From NCBI GenBank assembly GCA_008933995.1, contig WARS01000032.1, positions 744,001-808,000 of the forward strand: 64,000 nt of DNA, read 5' to 3'. Positions 23,306-35,529 of this stretch are shown in pieces. Within the stretch, counting starts at the first letter, position 1. Each line of letters begins with the position of its first letter. The stretch is from Datnioides undecimradiatus. Its lineage: Eukaryota; Chordata; Actinopteri; Lobotiformes; Datnioididae. The notes beneath the pieces were generated by a model. The model did no database searches. It had not been told where the DNA came from and saw only the letters and a program-made list of their open reading frames with translations. Position numbers and translations under genes: made by a program.

Positions 23306-25611
23306 AGTAGGAACCAGCTATTGGCAAAATTAGATTAGCTGGTAGTTAGGCGATGCCCAATGCCTACTACAGATCTACACACACACACACCACAGCTACT
23401 ATTCCTCCAAACTGATATATTAGTTTCTCATATTTAGAGACACTATTCTCGTCTTCCACATATGGAAAAATGGTTCTTTTTTGATCCAAATACACCAGTA
23501 GTTTGATGTAACTTTTCAATCTTTTCATTTCTTTTTTTTATATTAAATGTAGCACGAGAAAGATCAAATGAAATTCATGGGCTAGAAAGATTAAAGACCT
23601 TCCCTTCAACAACAAGAAAAAAAAACACAACATAAAGCCTCCTCATTTTCTGACCCACAACCCCCACCCACTCACCCACTCACCCACTTCAACACACAGC
23701 CATTCATTATTAGCAGTCCATTTTTGATTTGTTCCTTTAAGATTACATATAATTTTGTGCCTTTTTTGTAAAAACTTACGCTATCTATATACACACAATT
23801 TTATTTACTATGCCAAGATTCCACATGTTTCTGTCAAGAAGTTGCAAATTATGTTGGAAACCACATTGGAGACCTATGATTAACTGCAGAGGAAAACTGT
23901 CCGTGTTGAGCATGTCACACTTCCTGTGGGAAGAAATTCAGTACTCTATGTCCTCTGCTGCATTCTGTACACATAGCTTCTCTCTCTCCGACTTGACATC
24001 TCTGGGGAGGCTGAAGCCTGAGGTTTTGTTCTTTTGGTACCTACATTCAAAACAGCACAAGACAGATGGTAAGGGATCACAATCCAATATATTGCATATC
24101 AGGATTGAAAATGTATTTGGGCTTTGTTTCATGATACATTAAAACTCAAGTCATGAGTCCTGTTTTATGTATAGCCAGAGATAAAAACAGGTAAAATCAT
24201 TTCTCTGTCATCTTAGACTCCGGGAATATTTGTTTCAGTGAGGAGTGCCTTTTCCAGCTGACCTTTGTGCTCATTAATATTTGCATCCCTGGATACTTAC
24301 ATGGAAATAAATAACACAAACTGCAACTATCATGTGTCTTTCAGGGATTAGGGACTTCAATGAGATGCCATCTGTATCCCACTCTGAACCACATTGCAGT
24401 TCAGATCCCAGCTTCATCCCAGGTCATCATCAAAGCTAACAAATTTAAGAATGGTGTTTGAAGGGTGGCAGGATGAGGAAATTTCACAGATTTATATAGA
24501 TTTCATTAAATATGCCATCCAGAAAACTGTAAAGGTGCTCTGCAATTTAATGTAATATGATAATAGGAGAGAGATGATACTTATTTTGGGATGTGGGGTC
24601 TGTGATTTATTTAATAAAACACTAGTACTGGATGGTGACATTCTAAAGAAATAGCTTGCTATAAATTAGAGACCAGCCTAATCATAGTGCTTACTAAAAT
24701 ATCTAATTGAACATTTTTAAGGCAGTCGAATTGAAGAGCTTCATCATGAATTCCCTACAGTTATTTAGCTTTAAAAAAAAATCTAACTAAACAGTACAGC
24801 AGAGGATCGGGGGCGGCAGAGATTGAGCTGAAAGGTATAGCCCGATTTACTCTGAGGATGACTGAATGAGTAACTATTGATTAAAGGCTCTTTCTGTTTG
24901 CTTATTGTAGTGCATGGCTATCTAGAGAGAGCTCCGTAAATTGAACACTTAAAAAAGAAAACCTGGTTAATCAAAGGTCTAACAGACTCAGCACGAAGAA
25001 ATTAAGAACAATAGCATTCAGCAGGGAACAATCTTTAAAGATGATTTCTTTTTGTTTTGTTTATTTTACATTTATGCTTAGTTTTGATAGTGGTAGCTGG
25101 GACAGGAAGGGCAGGGGGGGTTGACATGCTTGTAAAGGGCCCCAGGCTAGAATAAAACCCAGTTTGGCACTGATTTTTACCAAACACGATGCAAATTACT
25201 TGTGCGCACATCAATTTTGATTTCATTTCATTTTCATTTGGTGATAAAAGAAATAGAGAGGGGATGTGGCATCTTAAACTCTGCTGTGTTTTTAAAATTT
25301 CTTCCACTTGTTCAGTCTCTCAGACACCCTTATATCCAAAATCCTCTTTAGACTTCCTCGACACTCTGGCCTGCGTGTCTTCAATTCAAAGATGAGCAAA
25401 GGGAGAAATCTCCTGAATAATGACATCTGGTCAAGGGAATGAGGAATGCAGAATTGCTTCACCCATCATATGACAGCTCGTGGCAAAAGTATCACCTCTA
25501 TTATCTGTGATTTAGATGATGAGGACCTCAGCGTCATTCACTCGTTCTTCATTAAGCTACTGCAGTAAATTCACAGCGATAATGTAGAATGTGAGTACTC
25601 CTTGTGGCAGA

Positions 25612-25711
25612 CAGTGAAATTGGATGTCAGTAGTTATGATATTTATTTATTTATATAGTCAGTGAGATTGGATGCCTGCAGTTATTGTATTTATTTATTT
25701 ATTTATATATT
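25612..25711 (+). repeat. Tandem duplication, 48-bp unit, two copies
   Basis: Unit 1 (25612-25659) starts CAGTGAAATTGGATGTCAGT and unit 2 (25660-25711) starts CAGTGAGATTGGATGCCTGC. Both end in a (TATT)n tract. A few substitutions and one extra TATT unit separate them, consistent with slippage or unequal exchange at the ATTT microsatellite. Confidence 0.8.
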
Positions 25712-28011
25712 TACTTGTAGGATAAATCTTTTGGAATACAAATAACCTGAGATGGGGGATGAACTGAAATGCTCATCCAGTTAGTAAGAACCCAAAAACA
25801 CTTACAACTTTATTGTTTCTTTTACTTATTCCATAATTTAAAGATACCAGGATACTAACACTAACTTTTTGTCTCCTGTCCTTATACTTACAGATTTGAT
25901 TTATACCTAGATTTGTCCCGCAATAGATACCCACTAAAAATGCTGTTTGGTCTTTCCTTGTAAACAAGGTTTCTGTTTGCATTCAGTATAAAACACTACT
26001 GTGTATATCCTTCATCCTCAAGCATTTGTAAAGCTAGATGGACAAAACAGGACTACAAGCCAATGCTATGTTGCACTGTGTCTGCAAACATCAAACTCTC
26101 TGCTAATATATGATAAAATTAAATAAATTTAAACAAGAAATAACTGTGTTGCATACAACCTTACACAGATTTCCATGATTTGTCTTAATCTTGGAAGTAA
26201 TTTGAGGTTTTGTTGCAGTTACAAACTCACAAACCCAGTGGGAAGAGAATAAATCCTAAGATTCTTGTCTGACTCTTCTAGTGGCTGATGTTCGTCATTC
26301 ACTCTTCATTGATCATGCATTATAGTGAGCTGTGCAAATCCTCCTCCAGTGTTAAAACACTGCTTTAATGCAAAACCAAGACACAGTTCTTGGACCTCTG
26401 ACAAGGACAAAACATCATTGCAGGGATCAGTTCAGGTTATGATGTTTAATTAGGACGTTCAGCCTCAAAAGATACATTTATTTCTATCTGCAGGGTGCCA
26501 TTTGTGATTCTCCGCTATGAACTCATATACAGCTACAATTACAGTGTCAGTGCTTCCACTCACACCTGGGAACACCACATGGTCCGGGGTCCTGTGGATC
26601 TCTAATGAAAATGTTTATGTTTGACACGATCACATAATTTCTCCTTAAACTGAGCAATGAAGAGCAGCAGATGTCTCAAGTCTCTGAGGGTTTGAATGAG
26701 AGCTCTGAAAGGATCATGGTGCAGCTTAATCTTCTAGTGTCATGGACCAGGAGGCACAATATGGCATTACAGTCGAAATGAATCTTGACCTTGGGTAATG
26801 TGTGGATTTGCTATCCTGCTGTGCCGATGTGGAGAGATACAGGAAGAGTCTAAAACAGACATCTCATGCAACAAATCAGAACAATTTCCAACATGGTGAT
26901 GTGTCTGAGGCGCACAAATGTCTAAAAAGGCCTCAGAACCCAAACCAATTCACACAAGGTTAATCTAAGGCTGTGGGAGTGACATCCCGAAAGGCGGTGC
27001 TCTTTGTCAGGCAATTTCACAAAGGCACTCGGGGCGTGTCAGTCTAGCATGCAATATTATGATGAAGCTCGTGGAAGGAATCAGCCTCTGGGAAATAAAG
27101 TTGCAGCCATCGACATATTTCTCCGTCCTCAGTGAGCAGATGTGGCGTCTGACGTGCCAGCTCATACAAGCAGCCTCACAGAGTGGCACTATTCTTGTAT
27201 TAGAGTTTCTCCACACGGCAGCATCACCTCCAGCCAGGGAGGTTTTGTTTATTGAGTTACATACCTTTAGATAAGTGAGGACATATTTTTAATAGTTGTA
27301 GTGCCATCCCTGGGAGCACACAGCATCTTTTCTACACTAAAACGACAAATGGAGGAGTCTGTGAAATAGCACCAAATTCCTGATTGCTATGAAATTATAA
27401 ACCTTTGAGTAGCAAATAAAACAAAGGTTCATTTGTGCTGCCAGCAATGCTTTTACACTGAGTCTGAATGATAATTTACATACTCAACATTAACTCTGCT
27501 TTTTTTCCTTCTTCAGGGAAGAGCAATCTCTGAAACACTGTTTTTATTTCAGTGCACTGTTATATTGGAGACTTCCTTGAGGCTGCAGAAAGCATCAACA
27601 ATGCAGTCGTGATTGAGGCCCATTTAAACCACAAGAACCCAACTCTGGTCAGCTGGTCTTTTAGAGGGGCCAGTTGAATTAACCCTGAACCAGGAAATAA
27701 GCATTTTCACTTTAGTTGCAATGTGGGCAGAAGATTTCAGAGAAAGTGGAGTCAGATAGGTCCTTTAAAAACATAGAGTGGTACATCTAGCCTGCAGGTA
27801 TGCTTTCACAAACAAATACATTTCTCCTATTTCAAGTGCCTTTGCATGCTTTAGTGAAAAACAAAATTAATCATAACATTCAATTATAGTAAACCACTGA
27901 TGAATTCATTTATTTAACAGGAAACTGTGCACAGGTCATGCAAATTAAGTCTTACAAAAGTCTCCTAACATTATTTTATATATACGTATATGTATAGGGA
28001 ATTATCTATAG

Positions 28012-28067
28012 GGAATTACCAACCCTGTGATTAGTAGACAACCTGTTCTACCTACTGAGCCACAGCC
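28012..28067 (-). repeat. tRNA-derived SINE head fragment
   Basis: Read on the minus strand from 28067 it gives GGCTGTGGCTCAGTAGGTAG, AACAGGTTGTCTACTAATCA, then CAGGGTTGGTAATTCC. TGGCTCAGTAGG fits the RNA polymerase III A box and GGTTGGTAATTCC approximates the B box (GGTTCGANTCC). Only the tRNA-like head is kept, and a functional tRNA is unlikely because no acceptor-stem closure is visible. Confidence 0.65.
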
Positions 28068-31000
28068 AGTAAAGTAGTAACAATAAAAATGCTTTATCTT
28101 TTTTTTTTAATAAAATGTTAGTAAAAAAATGAATAAGGGGAAGTCTTGGCTTCATTTTGTTCCAGGAAAAAACCAGTAGTATAATTTTGGAAAGCACAAG
28201 ATTTGTGTGGGTTGTTAAACCCAGTCCTGAGCCGAGAGTGTGTAAGTTTCTGCTTAAGGCTTATGAAGTGACACTTTTACTACACGCTGCTCCACTATGT
28301 CTTTATGGTTTGCCCAGAGTGAAAATGAAAGTTATATCTTACTTACTTAGTCTTACTTAGTTTTCCTTTTACCTTTTTCAACTCAGTCAGCTGACTAAAG
28401 GCAGTTTCACTTCAACAAGACGTCAGGACCTTTTTGTCCCTGTCAACTTGTTAATTGAATCAGGCTTTAAAATGTTTCTTGTAGCTGAATCTGCCAAGCC
28501 TATGTTTTATTTTCTCTGGCCTCCCTCTTTTCAGACAGACTTCCAAATACTATAGCCACAACAACAACACTTGTTCATAAACTTATCGATGCTACATCAT
28601 CACCGTTCATCTCTGCCGTGATCTCTGCAATCTGTCTTCATTCCTCTGTCGCTCAGCTACATCACACGTGTTATCGCTCTGATTGGTTGTAGGTCTATCC
28701 AATTGCAACCAGAGTCATTTTGATCTGCGCTCAGTGATAATGCCCCTTGGAAAATGAAAATGAACAGAGAGTTTGATGATATGCTGTTGTCTATGCTGTT
28801 GTCAGCTGCCATTTCAACCTCCTTCACCTCCAGGTTCACCAGTGATCCCCATCTTCATCCATGAAGAGTTCATTTCCAAACACAGCTCAGAGTCATTCCT
28901 AAATGAATAAACCAACACCATTTTGATTGATTTTCCCTGGACTGCACTTGCAAAAAACAAATTCCAGCGTGACTTTCCTCATAAAATTAATTGCTCTCTC
29001 AGCCCTTCTTTGCCTTAGTCTCTGCTGATTTGAATAAATTTGGGTGTCCTTGGCTCCTTAAATGTTTGACTTTCTTACTAACCACTTTCTAACAGAGCAG
29101 ATCGTGTGAAAATGTGTTGTGCCGCCTGTGACTTTATGTGAGGAGCTTGGTTAGAGCTGATGGGATTCAACCATATGGTGTGGAAAACCAAAACAACGAA
29201 CTGAAGGCTGGGCTTCATTTGATTCAAAGACATTGCTTTTCCAGGCAAGGAATAAGATTTCACATCATATTTCTAATGCCACATTTTATTGTGCAGTTTA
29301 AAATATTTTAGTCAGATGAAGCATGTACCTATATACAGTTCTACTGTTGTTGCCTGAGGACAGAACCTGATTGCAAATAGCAGCCTGTGTTGTCTGCACT
29401 AACAAGCCTGATAACAGCAGTGTGGGAGGTTTTACTCCAAAAAGAATAAAATAGTGACAGACAAAATAGAGTTATTCAGGTATCACCGTTCTTCTAAGGT
29501 GTGCTGTATACCCTCTGTACCACTCAAAGAGAAAAAAGTACACTCTCTGAGACAAAGGCTTTAGAAAAACAAAGACCACAGCTGACAAGTCTTTTCTCAT
29601 CTTCACCCTAATAACTCACACTTCAGAGTCCCGAGAGTCCCCGTAATGACACAAACTACTAAAAGTCATTTCAGATCATCCACTTGAGCTCCACGTTGCA
29701 GCAGCAACCACTTGGATTACCCTCACGGGGGCAAAGAAACAAAACATCATGCAAATACACACACACAGAGACTCACAAGGGCATGCGTGCACATAAATAG
29801 ACAAGAGCAAATAGCACAAACACATCAAATGGGATAAAAATTCAAAGCGGGAGCTGAACTTTGGAGTGTATTTGTTGGGGTGAAAGCTGGAGGAAGCAGG
29901 CAAATATTCACGCTCCACCCACAGAGTTGGACTGGTCTCATTATAGAGTTGCCTCTTATACCTACAGACACATTTTCCTTCTTAGAGTTTTCATTCCCTT
30001 GAACACGTGTTTTTCTTTTTACTTGTTCCCTGCTCTGTTTCTAAACCGAACAAACTCTGGTCTGGTCTCTCTTCAATAAAATGTTCGTTTTTAGGTACTG
30101 CAACACAATTTCAGTATCAATGTGGATTATTTTTTCTCTCGTGCTTCTTTGCGTTACCAAACCCTCACACTCACATGCATACATACAAAAACAGTGCGCA
30201 TATAGCGCGTTATAACCCCACTGGATGTAATTACTTCACATCTAACTTCAAAAAACAATCAACCACTATTATGGTAATATACATGCTTCAGGACATATAT
30301 ATATTGCTGATATTGCTTATTAATTACCTGTCAGTGTAACACATCACATCTCAGCCAGATTACCTACAGAAAAGCCTGGGTAAACACTTTTTCAGCGCTT
30401 AGTTCTGCTAATTCTTTCTGAAGCAGTTCAGGGTGACTTATTTTCCTTTTGTAATGTATGAAAATACATTCATCAGCATTCAAAGTTGTGTTCTCACTCA
30501 CACTGTGGCCAGGCGAAAATTCGGTGAACAGCAAAGCAATGTGAGATTCAAAGCCAGCATCAATAGTGAAAAGCTGCGTGTTTATCTCCAGTGCAACAGT
30601 AGGATTTGCAGCCTCTCAGTTTGTATATTATAATGATCTGCTTTAGCAAACACATTTTTAAAGATATGGGATTTCCATTCACCCTTCACCGTGCGCGAAC
30701 AGTTCTCTGTTTATGATAACACACTGCATTCGTCAGGGCTCAGCGTGGAAGCAGAGCTCGCAGTATGGTGTGGGTAGATATTCACAAAGATAGCAGCGAC
30801 AACATGTCATTTAGTTTAGCATATTAATTGTAGTACAGTTGCCTGTTTCAGCCCCCAGAGAGGTCATTTACAGTCTTTTAACATGAAGGTCTTCTTAGTC
30901 AGTACAATGAACAAGAGGGCTTAAGCAATGCTATATCTAGGCACTGCCACTCAGCTGAGACACAGCAGAGTGGTCAAAGGGTTTTCCACCATGAGGCATG

Positions 31001-33968
31001 TGTTCAACATGCCATTCTAGTGTTTTGTGGCACAATGACTCAGAGGAGTAGGTCGTGGCTGGCAGCAGCGGGGCATAAACAGACTGGACTCAACTGCTCT
31101 CATCCTCAGCCAAATGAACTGGGAGTCAAATGGCTACAATGAGCAGGGCTTATCACCTGTGCCACCTGAGTAGGGCTCAGTGTGTGACTGCTGAGCTACG
31201 CTGTCAAATGGCTTTAAGCTTTGGTTAAGTCACCTTGAGGCCGGTGTACCCTGCATGAGGATATTTATTCGACAGCTGTTGCTTCATTGAGTACATTGAG
31301 TAACTCGTGCTAAACCCTGCAGTCATGCACAGCTTCTCAAGCTGACTCATGAGATCATGTTGTCCTTCCATACAATAGGAAGTCATGTTAAAGCTTAATC
31401 AAATCCTGGTATGCTGTATAATGTATAACTGGTACAGTATTGGCTTTTTATATTTTAAACCACTGTGTTGTATTTAGCCAAAGGTATTGTTTTCTTGTGT
31501 CTTAATTTGCCAGTTGTTCTGAACCATGTAGTTCCTTCAGAGGTGCACTTTGTCTTCCCCTTGTGCATGTTTTTTCCATTGTGCAGAGAGGCTCACTTGC
31601 AGAAATTACATTCATTCGAATTAGGTCAACTAGACTCAAAGGGTAAAGGATTTCTTTCAAAGAGCTTTCAACATGCCAGTGGCAACAAAACCGAGAGAAA
31701 ACAACAAGAGTGTCCCATTAACTTCAAGTGATTAATTTAGTTTTTAACCTCAAATAAGCAAAAGAGAAAACCAGTAATAATCACAAGTCGCGTCTCGGCA
31801 CTACATTCATCTGTATATCAGATTAGTCATCCTCAGCCAGATGAAACTGGCTTCTTCTGCAGTCTATACTTACATTACCCTGAGTCATCAAGCACCCTAA
31901 GGCTCAGAAATGCCAGAGAAATCCCACATAGAATCAACAACCTTTTTAAATCGGCACACAATCAGTGGTTGAGTTTAGTTAAGTAGGATTAGGGTTAAAT
32001 GCCTTTTGGGGTCTCGAGATACTAAGACTCCCAGATCTGAGGCTCAGAGATGCAAGCTTTGGGTCCATGCAACCCTGATGAAATGTCCCTTATCTTAGCT
32101 CATAGTGAATACACTGTTGTTCAAACAAAGAGCAGAGGTTACTAAACACATGAAAACATGCCATATGTATCACATGATGTCATGTGGGCAAAAGAAAAAA
32201 TATCATATTACTCCCTTTCATACAAAGATACAACCCTTTGCTGGGACAAAACATTAGGCAACATCACACATTACAAATAATTTGACAAAATATGCTCCTC
32301 AAGCAGATGCTCATTATTGTGATTTACAATTCTCTTACCTCTAGCAAAAATAAACCCAGAGGAGAGCTATTATGAGCTCAAAACAAGTCTACATTATAAT
32401 TTTCCAAAAACTATGGATTAATCAAGTCTGTTTATATGTGAGCAGCAAAGTATCTAAAATCTATGTGAAATTTAAATTTGTGTAGCTAATTGAAAAACAT
32501 GAAAACAGTTTATATAATGCATATTTTAAATCGCAACTGATATTTGTTAAGGGCTGTAGGAAAATTATGAGTGGGGGAAGGTGGTACAGAAAATGGGGAG
32601 GGTGTTTTTGCACTTCAACTCTTGGCTGAGTGGGGAGCAGAAGATGGTCTTTTAACATTTTTCATTGTACGCTTTGTCCAAGCTCGTCACATATTGTGCA
32701 AAATTGTTTTCCAAATTACATTATGATGATTAAAACAAAACAGGACTTTTTCCATTATAACTTTGTTATGCATAATAGAGCTGTTTGTTTTGGCCTTTCT
32801 TTGACAAATTAAGTGTGTCAAAAATCTAATTGTTATATTGACAAAATAACTTTATTGTCTGCCGTGGATCATAAAGGTGCATTTGGCTAACTGCAGATGA
32901 CAGCAGGCTTATCTCTCTTTTTGTCCTCAAACCCAGCTCCTGGTTTACTAATTTGCTACCTGTCATAACTGTTTATGTAGCAGCTTTTTGAGAGCGGCTG
33001 CATTTTCATCATTTTGTGCTGTTGGCCATACATTTTGAGACATTGGGTGGAGGGCGTTCGCCTCTCTCCTCCTCTCCCAGGAAGTCATGTCGTTCAGAGG
33101 GGTTGCTCTGGGAGAATTAATTAACTTTTTGGTGTTCTATTAATAGCGGGGGCAATTATAACATTGTTCATCACACAGGCAAGTCAACATTCAGATGCTG
33201 GACTTAGCGCTGTGTGTGAGTACGTGATCTGAAAGCACAGGGAGGTAAAATGAGCTGGGAGTGCTGTATGTGGAAGCTCAGGGGGAGCTCAGAGAGAAAG
33301 CCTCTCGCTGGTGAAAAGGTCGTGTCTCAAATTTAACAGGTAAACAGCCAAGATATTAGAGTCAGTTATGAGGCATATGTCTAGTCTAGACACTTTTCAT
33401 TGGACAGGTTTATAGTCCTGGAGCCATGATCTTGAATATTTATATTTAAAGTTTTATGGTTATGTTTATGCTGAAAGAATAGTTGTTTTGTTTAGCTTTT
33501 TGGTGCTTTTTCACAGAAGTAGCCAGTTAAGATCAGTTGGTAATTGAGAACATTCACTGAACTTTCAAATCCCGGCCTATACTGACAGGCGTATAGCCAT
33601 TTGATCCACTGACTAACTGCTGTATTTGCCTGTGCTGCAATTTAGCTTTCACGTGACACCCACTGAAACCCCTAAACGAAACTATAAACGCAGCTAAATC
33701 TGTTCTCAAGTGAGCAGAGCAGTTTGGGAGGAGAGTCACTCAACCTTATTGTAATTTACAGGTTTTTTTTTGGAAAATGTTAAGTGTTGGGAGTAGTGAT
33801 CTACATGCTGATTTTCATTGTGGTCATAATTATTTTCACATTTTTAAACCACAAATAGGTCTTTAATGTTAAGGGAAGAGCTTTTTAAAGGACTCTTGTT
33901 CTTTCTAAAGCTATTGTCGCTGAAGTGTAAAATTAAGCTCTGCTGCATTGAAAAAGAACGCAGGACTT

Positions 33969-33988
33969 TGTGTGTGTGTGTGTGTGTG
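33969..33988 (+). repeat. (TG)10 microsatellite
   Basis: Perfect TG dinucleotide run, about 1.4 kb upstream of the crhr2 start. Confidence 0.9.
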
Positions 33989-34064
33989 TAAGCAGGTAGT
34001 CAGACTAAGTAAAGGCAGTCAAACTACATTTTTGTTTGTATTTCAGCCTCGCTCACCCTGCTTT

Positions 34065-34087
34065 GGTTAAGGTCTCAGACCTTAACC
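34065..34087. repeat. Perfect 10-bp inverted repeat with 3-base loop
   Basis: Arms GGTTAAGGTC and GACCTTAACC separated by TCA, about 1.3 kb upstream of crhr2. A stable hairpin if single-stranded; no known element recognised. Confidence 0.85.
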
Positions 34088-35089
34088 TCTATTATTAAAG
34101 TCTACAGTATTTTGCATATATGAGTGCCTATTGCATTAAAGCAACAGCCACACTTTTTATCTGAGGTTCAAAATCTAAATTTTACATCTCAGTGCCACAT
34201 TTGAAAGCCAGCTCTTCAGCTCTTGGCTTTGAAAACCCATAGAACATTTTCCCACCATACAACAACAAGAACATCTGGATTAAACCATATTATTCTCCAA
34301 AACCCTGGATTTTGCCCTGCACATGTTTTCAAAATTATTGCAATTGCAATTTTTGGAAATTATGATTCAGGTCACATTAGGGAAGTGTTTATGGCAATTG
34401 AACTATTCTTATGGTATTGTTAAAGTGTGGCAACTAACACACTAAGCTCAGATTGGAGAAATACAGAGGTTACGGTTGTCAAAAACAACATGAATTACAG
34501 GTCTTTTGCAGGTTTGCAAACTCCAGCATGACAGGTGAATCTGCTACACCTCCATCCAACACCATGGCTCTCTGGCATCCATCCATTTAATGCTTCACTA
34601 CACCAGTGTTTCGTGGTTTGGCAGAGAATGTACCAGGTGTAAATGATGAGGTTTGAATTTCCATCATGGATCTGATACCTAACTCCTTACCTGACGCAGT
34701 AATAAACATTGAATTAACATTGAGTAAAATCACTAGGAGGACACTCACATGCAGTGAGTCACCATTAATCATGCATGCTAAATGAAAGACAACTAGATGT
34801 GGATAATGCAAAAAGTCCACAGTGAGTCCACTTGCAGCAGATTTTATATTAACTATATTAACTCCCCAAATTAAAGCCTTTCAGAAACGCCTTTAAACTT
34901 GAGATTATCAACACCTTTCTGTATAAACCTGGCCTACGTCACACTCAGTTTTTGGTTGTACTTTGTACATGAAGTGATTAATTGCTGTTTTCCATCCTCA
35001 GCACCTATTCAGAGGACACCACCAGGTGTGGACAATATGTATTATATAGTATTTCTCTATAAGATTTCTCTCTCTTACTTTCCCACCTG

Positions 35090-35408
35090 AACAGTGCGAC
35101 TTTTTCCCCTTGAATAAACACGACAGGTGGGTGGCAGCAGGTGTGAAATGTCAGAGTGACAAAGCCTATGATCCGGTCAGTTCTTCGTGTCGGCAGTCTT
35201 TCACCGGGTTGCTGCAGCACGTGGATGGATGAGCGGATGCGCGGCTCTGATTGGCCAGGCACGCGGATCCCAGCAGGAGCACTGTGCTCTCTACTTGTCA
35301 TTACTGTTGCTCCGATTCACAAGCCCATGAACACCGCTGGGCTCAGTGTGTCCATCTCCTCTCGGACTTGGAATTAATCTCTCATTATTTAAAGCGGCGG
35401 CTCGCACC
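35090..35408 (+). promoter_or_regulatory. Probable crhr2 proximal promoter and 5' UTR
   Basis: This stretch is more G+C and CpG rich than its surroundings and directly precedes the start codon. It contains an E-box CACGTG at 35218-35223 and an inverted CCAAT box (ATTGG) at 35250-35254. No TATA box is well placed: the AT-rich TATTTAAAG at 35386-35394 is only about 15 bases before the ATG. The transcription start cannot be located from sequence alone, so the promoter/UTR boundary is inference. Confidence 0.5.
35327..35377 (+). promoter_or_regulatory. Upstream ORF (16 codons) in the probable crhr2 leader
   Basis: ATG at 35327-35329 is followed by 15 sense codons and TAA at 35375-35377, closing 31 nt before the crhr2 start. 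The context (CCCATGA) is weak to moderate. If the mRNA leader begins upstream, it could reduce initiation at the main start or allow reinitiation. An inhibitory upstream AUG has been described for mammalian CRHR1 as I recall; its relevance here is inference. Confidence 0.45.
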
Positions 35409-35529
35409 ATGGATGCTACCATTTATCAGATCATATTTGGGGAGCTCGGGGACTTGAACTGTAGTTTAATAGATGCTTTCCAAGACACTTTTTTGGAAAA
35501 CGCTTCATTGTCATTGCTGAGCACTGATG
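35409..35529 (+). CDS. crhr2: crhr2 exon 1: N-terminal region
   Basis: Encodes residues 1-40 plus one base of codon 41. The start is [20 protein letters not shown], whose MDA start and NCSL motif align with mammalian CRHR2-alpha. In CRHR2-alpha this segment is known as a pseudo signal peptide that is not cleaved; inference is that the same holds here, because C18 is the expected first disulfide cysteine and N17 is a sequon. A second sequon is N31. The ATG lies in CGCACCATGG. The donor is GATG|gtaaga. Confidence 0.93.

Larger units (their letters stand above)
19844..28011. other. Non-coding upstream DNA with scattered repeats
   Basis: Includes two poly(A) runs, the family A fragment at 23155, a CCCACTCA minisatellite-like tract (about 23659-23688), the 48-bp tandem duplication at 25612, and an octamer-like ATTTGCAAATGCAT at 22410-22423. 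No coding exon recognised. Confidence 0.6.
28068..35089. other. Non-coding DNA immediately upstream of crhr2
   Basis: No exon seen. Contains the (TG)10 tract and the perfect hairpin at 34065. The stretch 33100-33170 has runs such as GAATTAATTAAC and TAATAGCGGGGGCAATTATA that look unlike a decayed repeat and could be a regulatory element, but I have no comparative evidence. Confidence 0.5.

Noticed and set aside
28012..28067. Functional tRNA gene on the minus strand
   Set aside because: Only the 5' and B-box-like parts are present; no paired acceptor stem or complete cloverleaf can be formed, so it is a SINE head.
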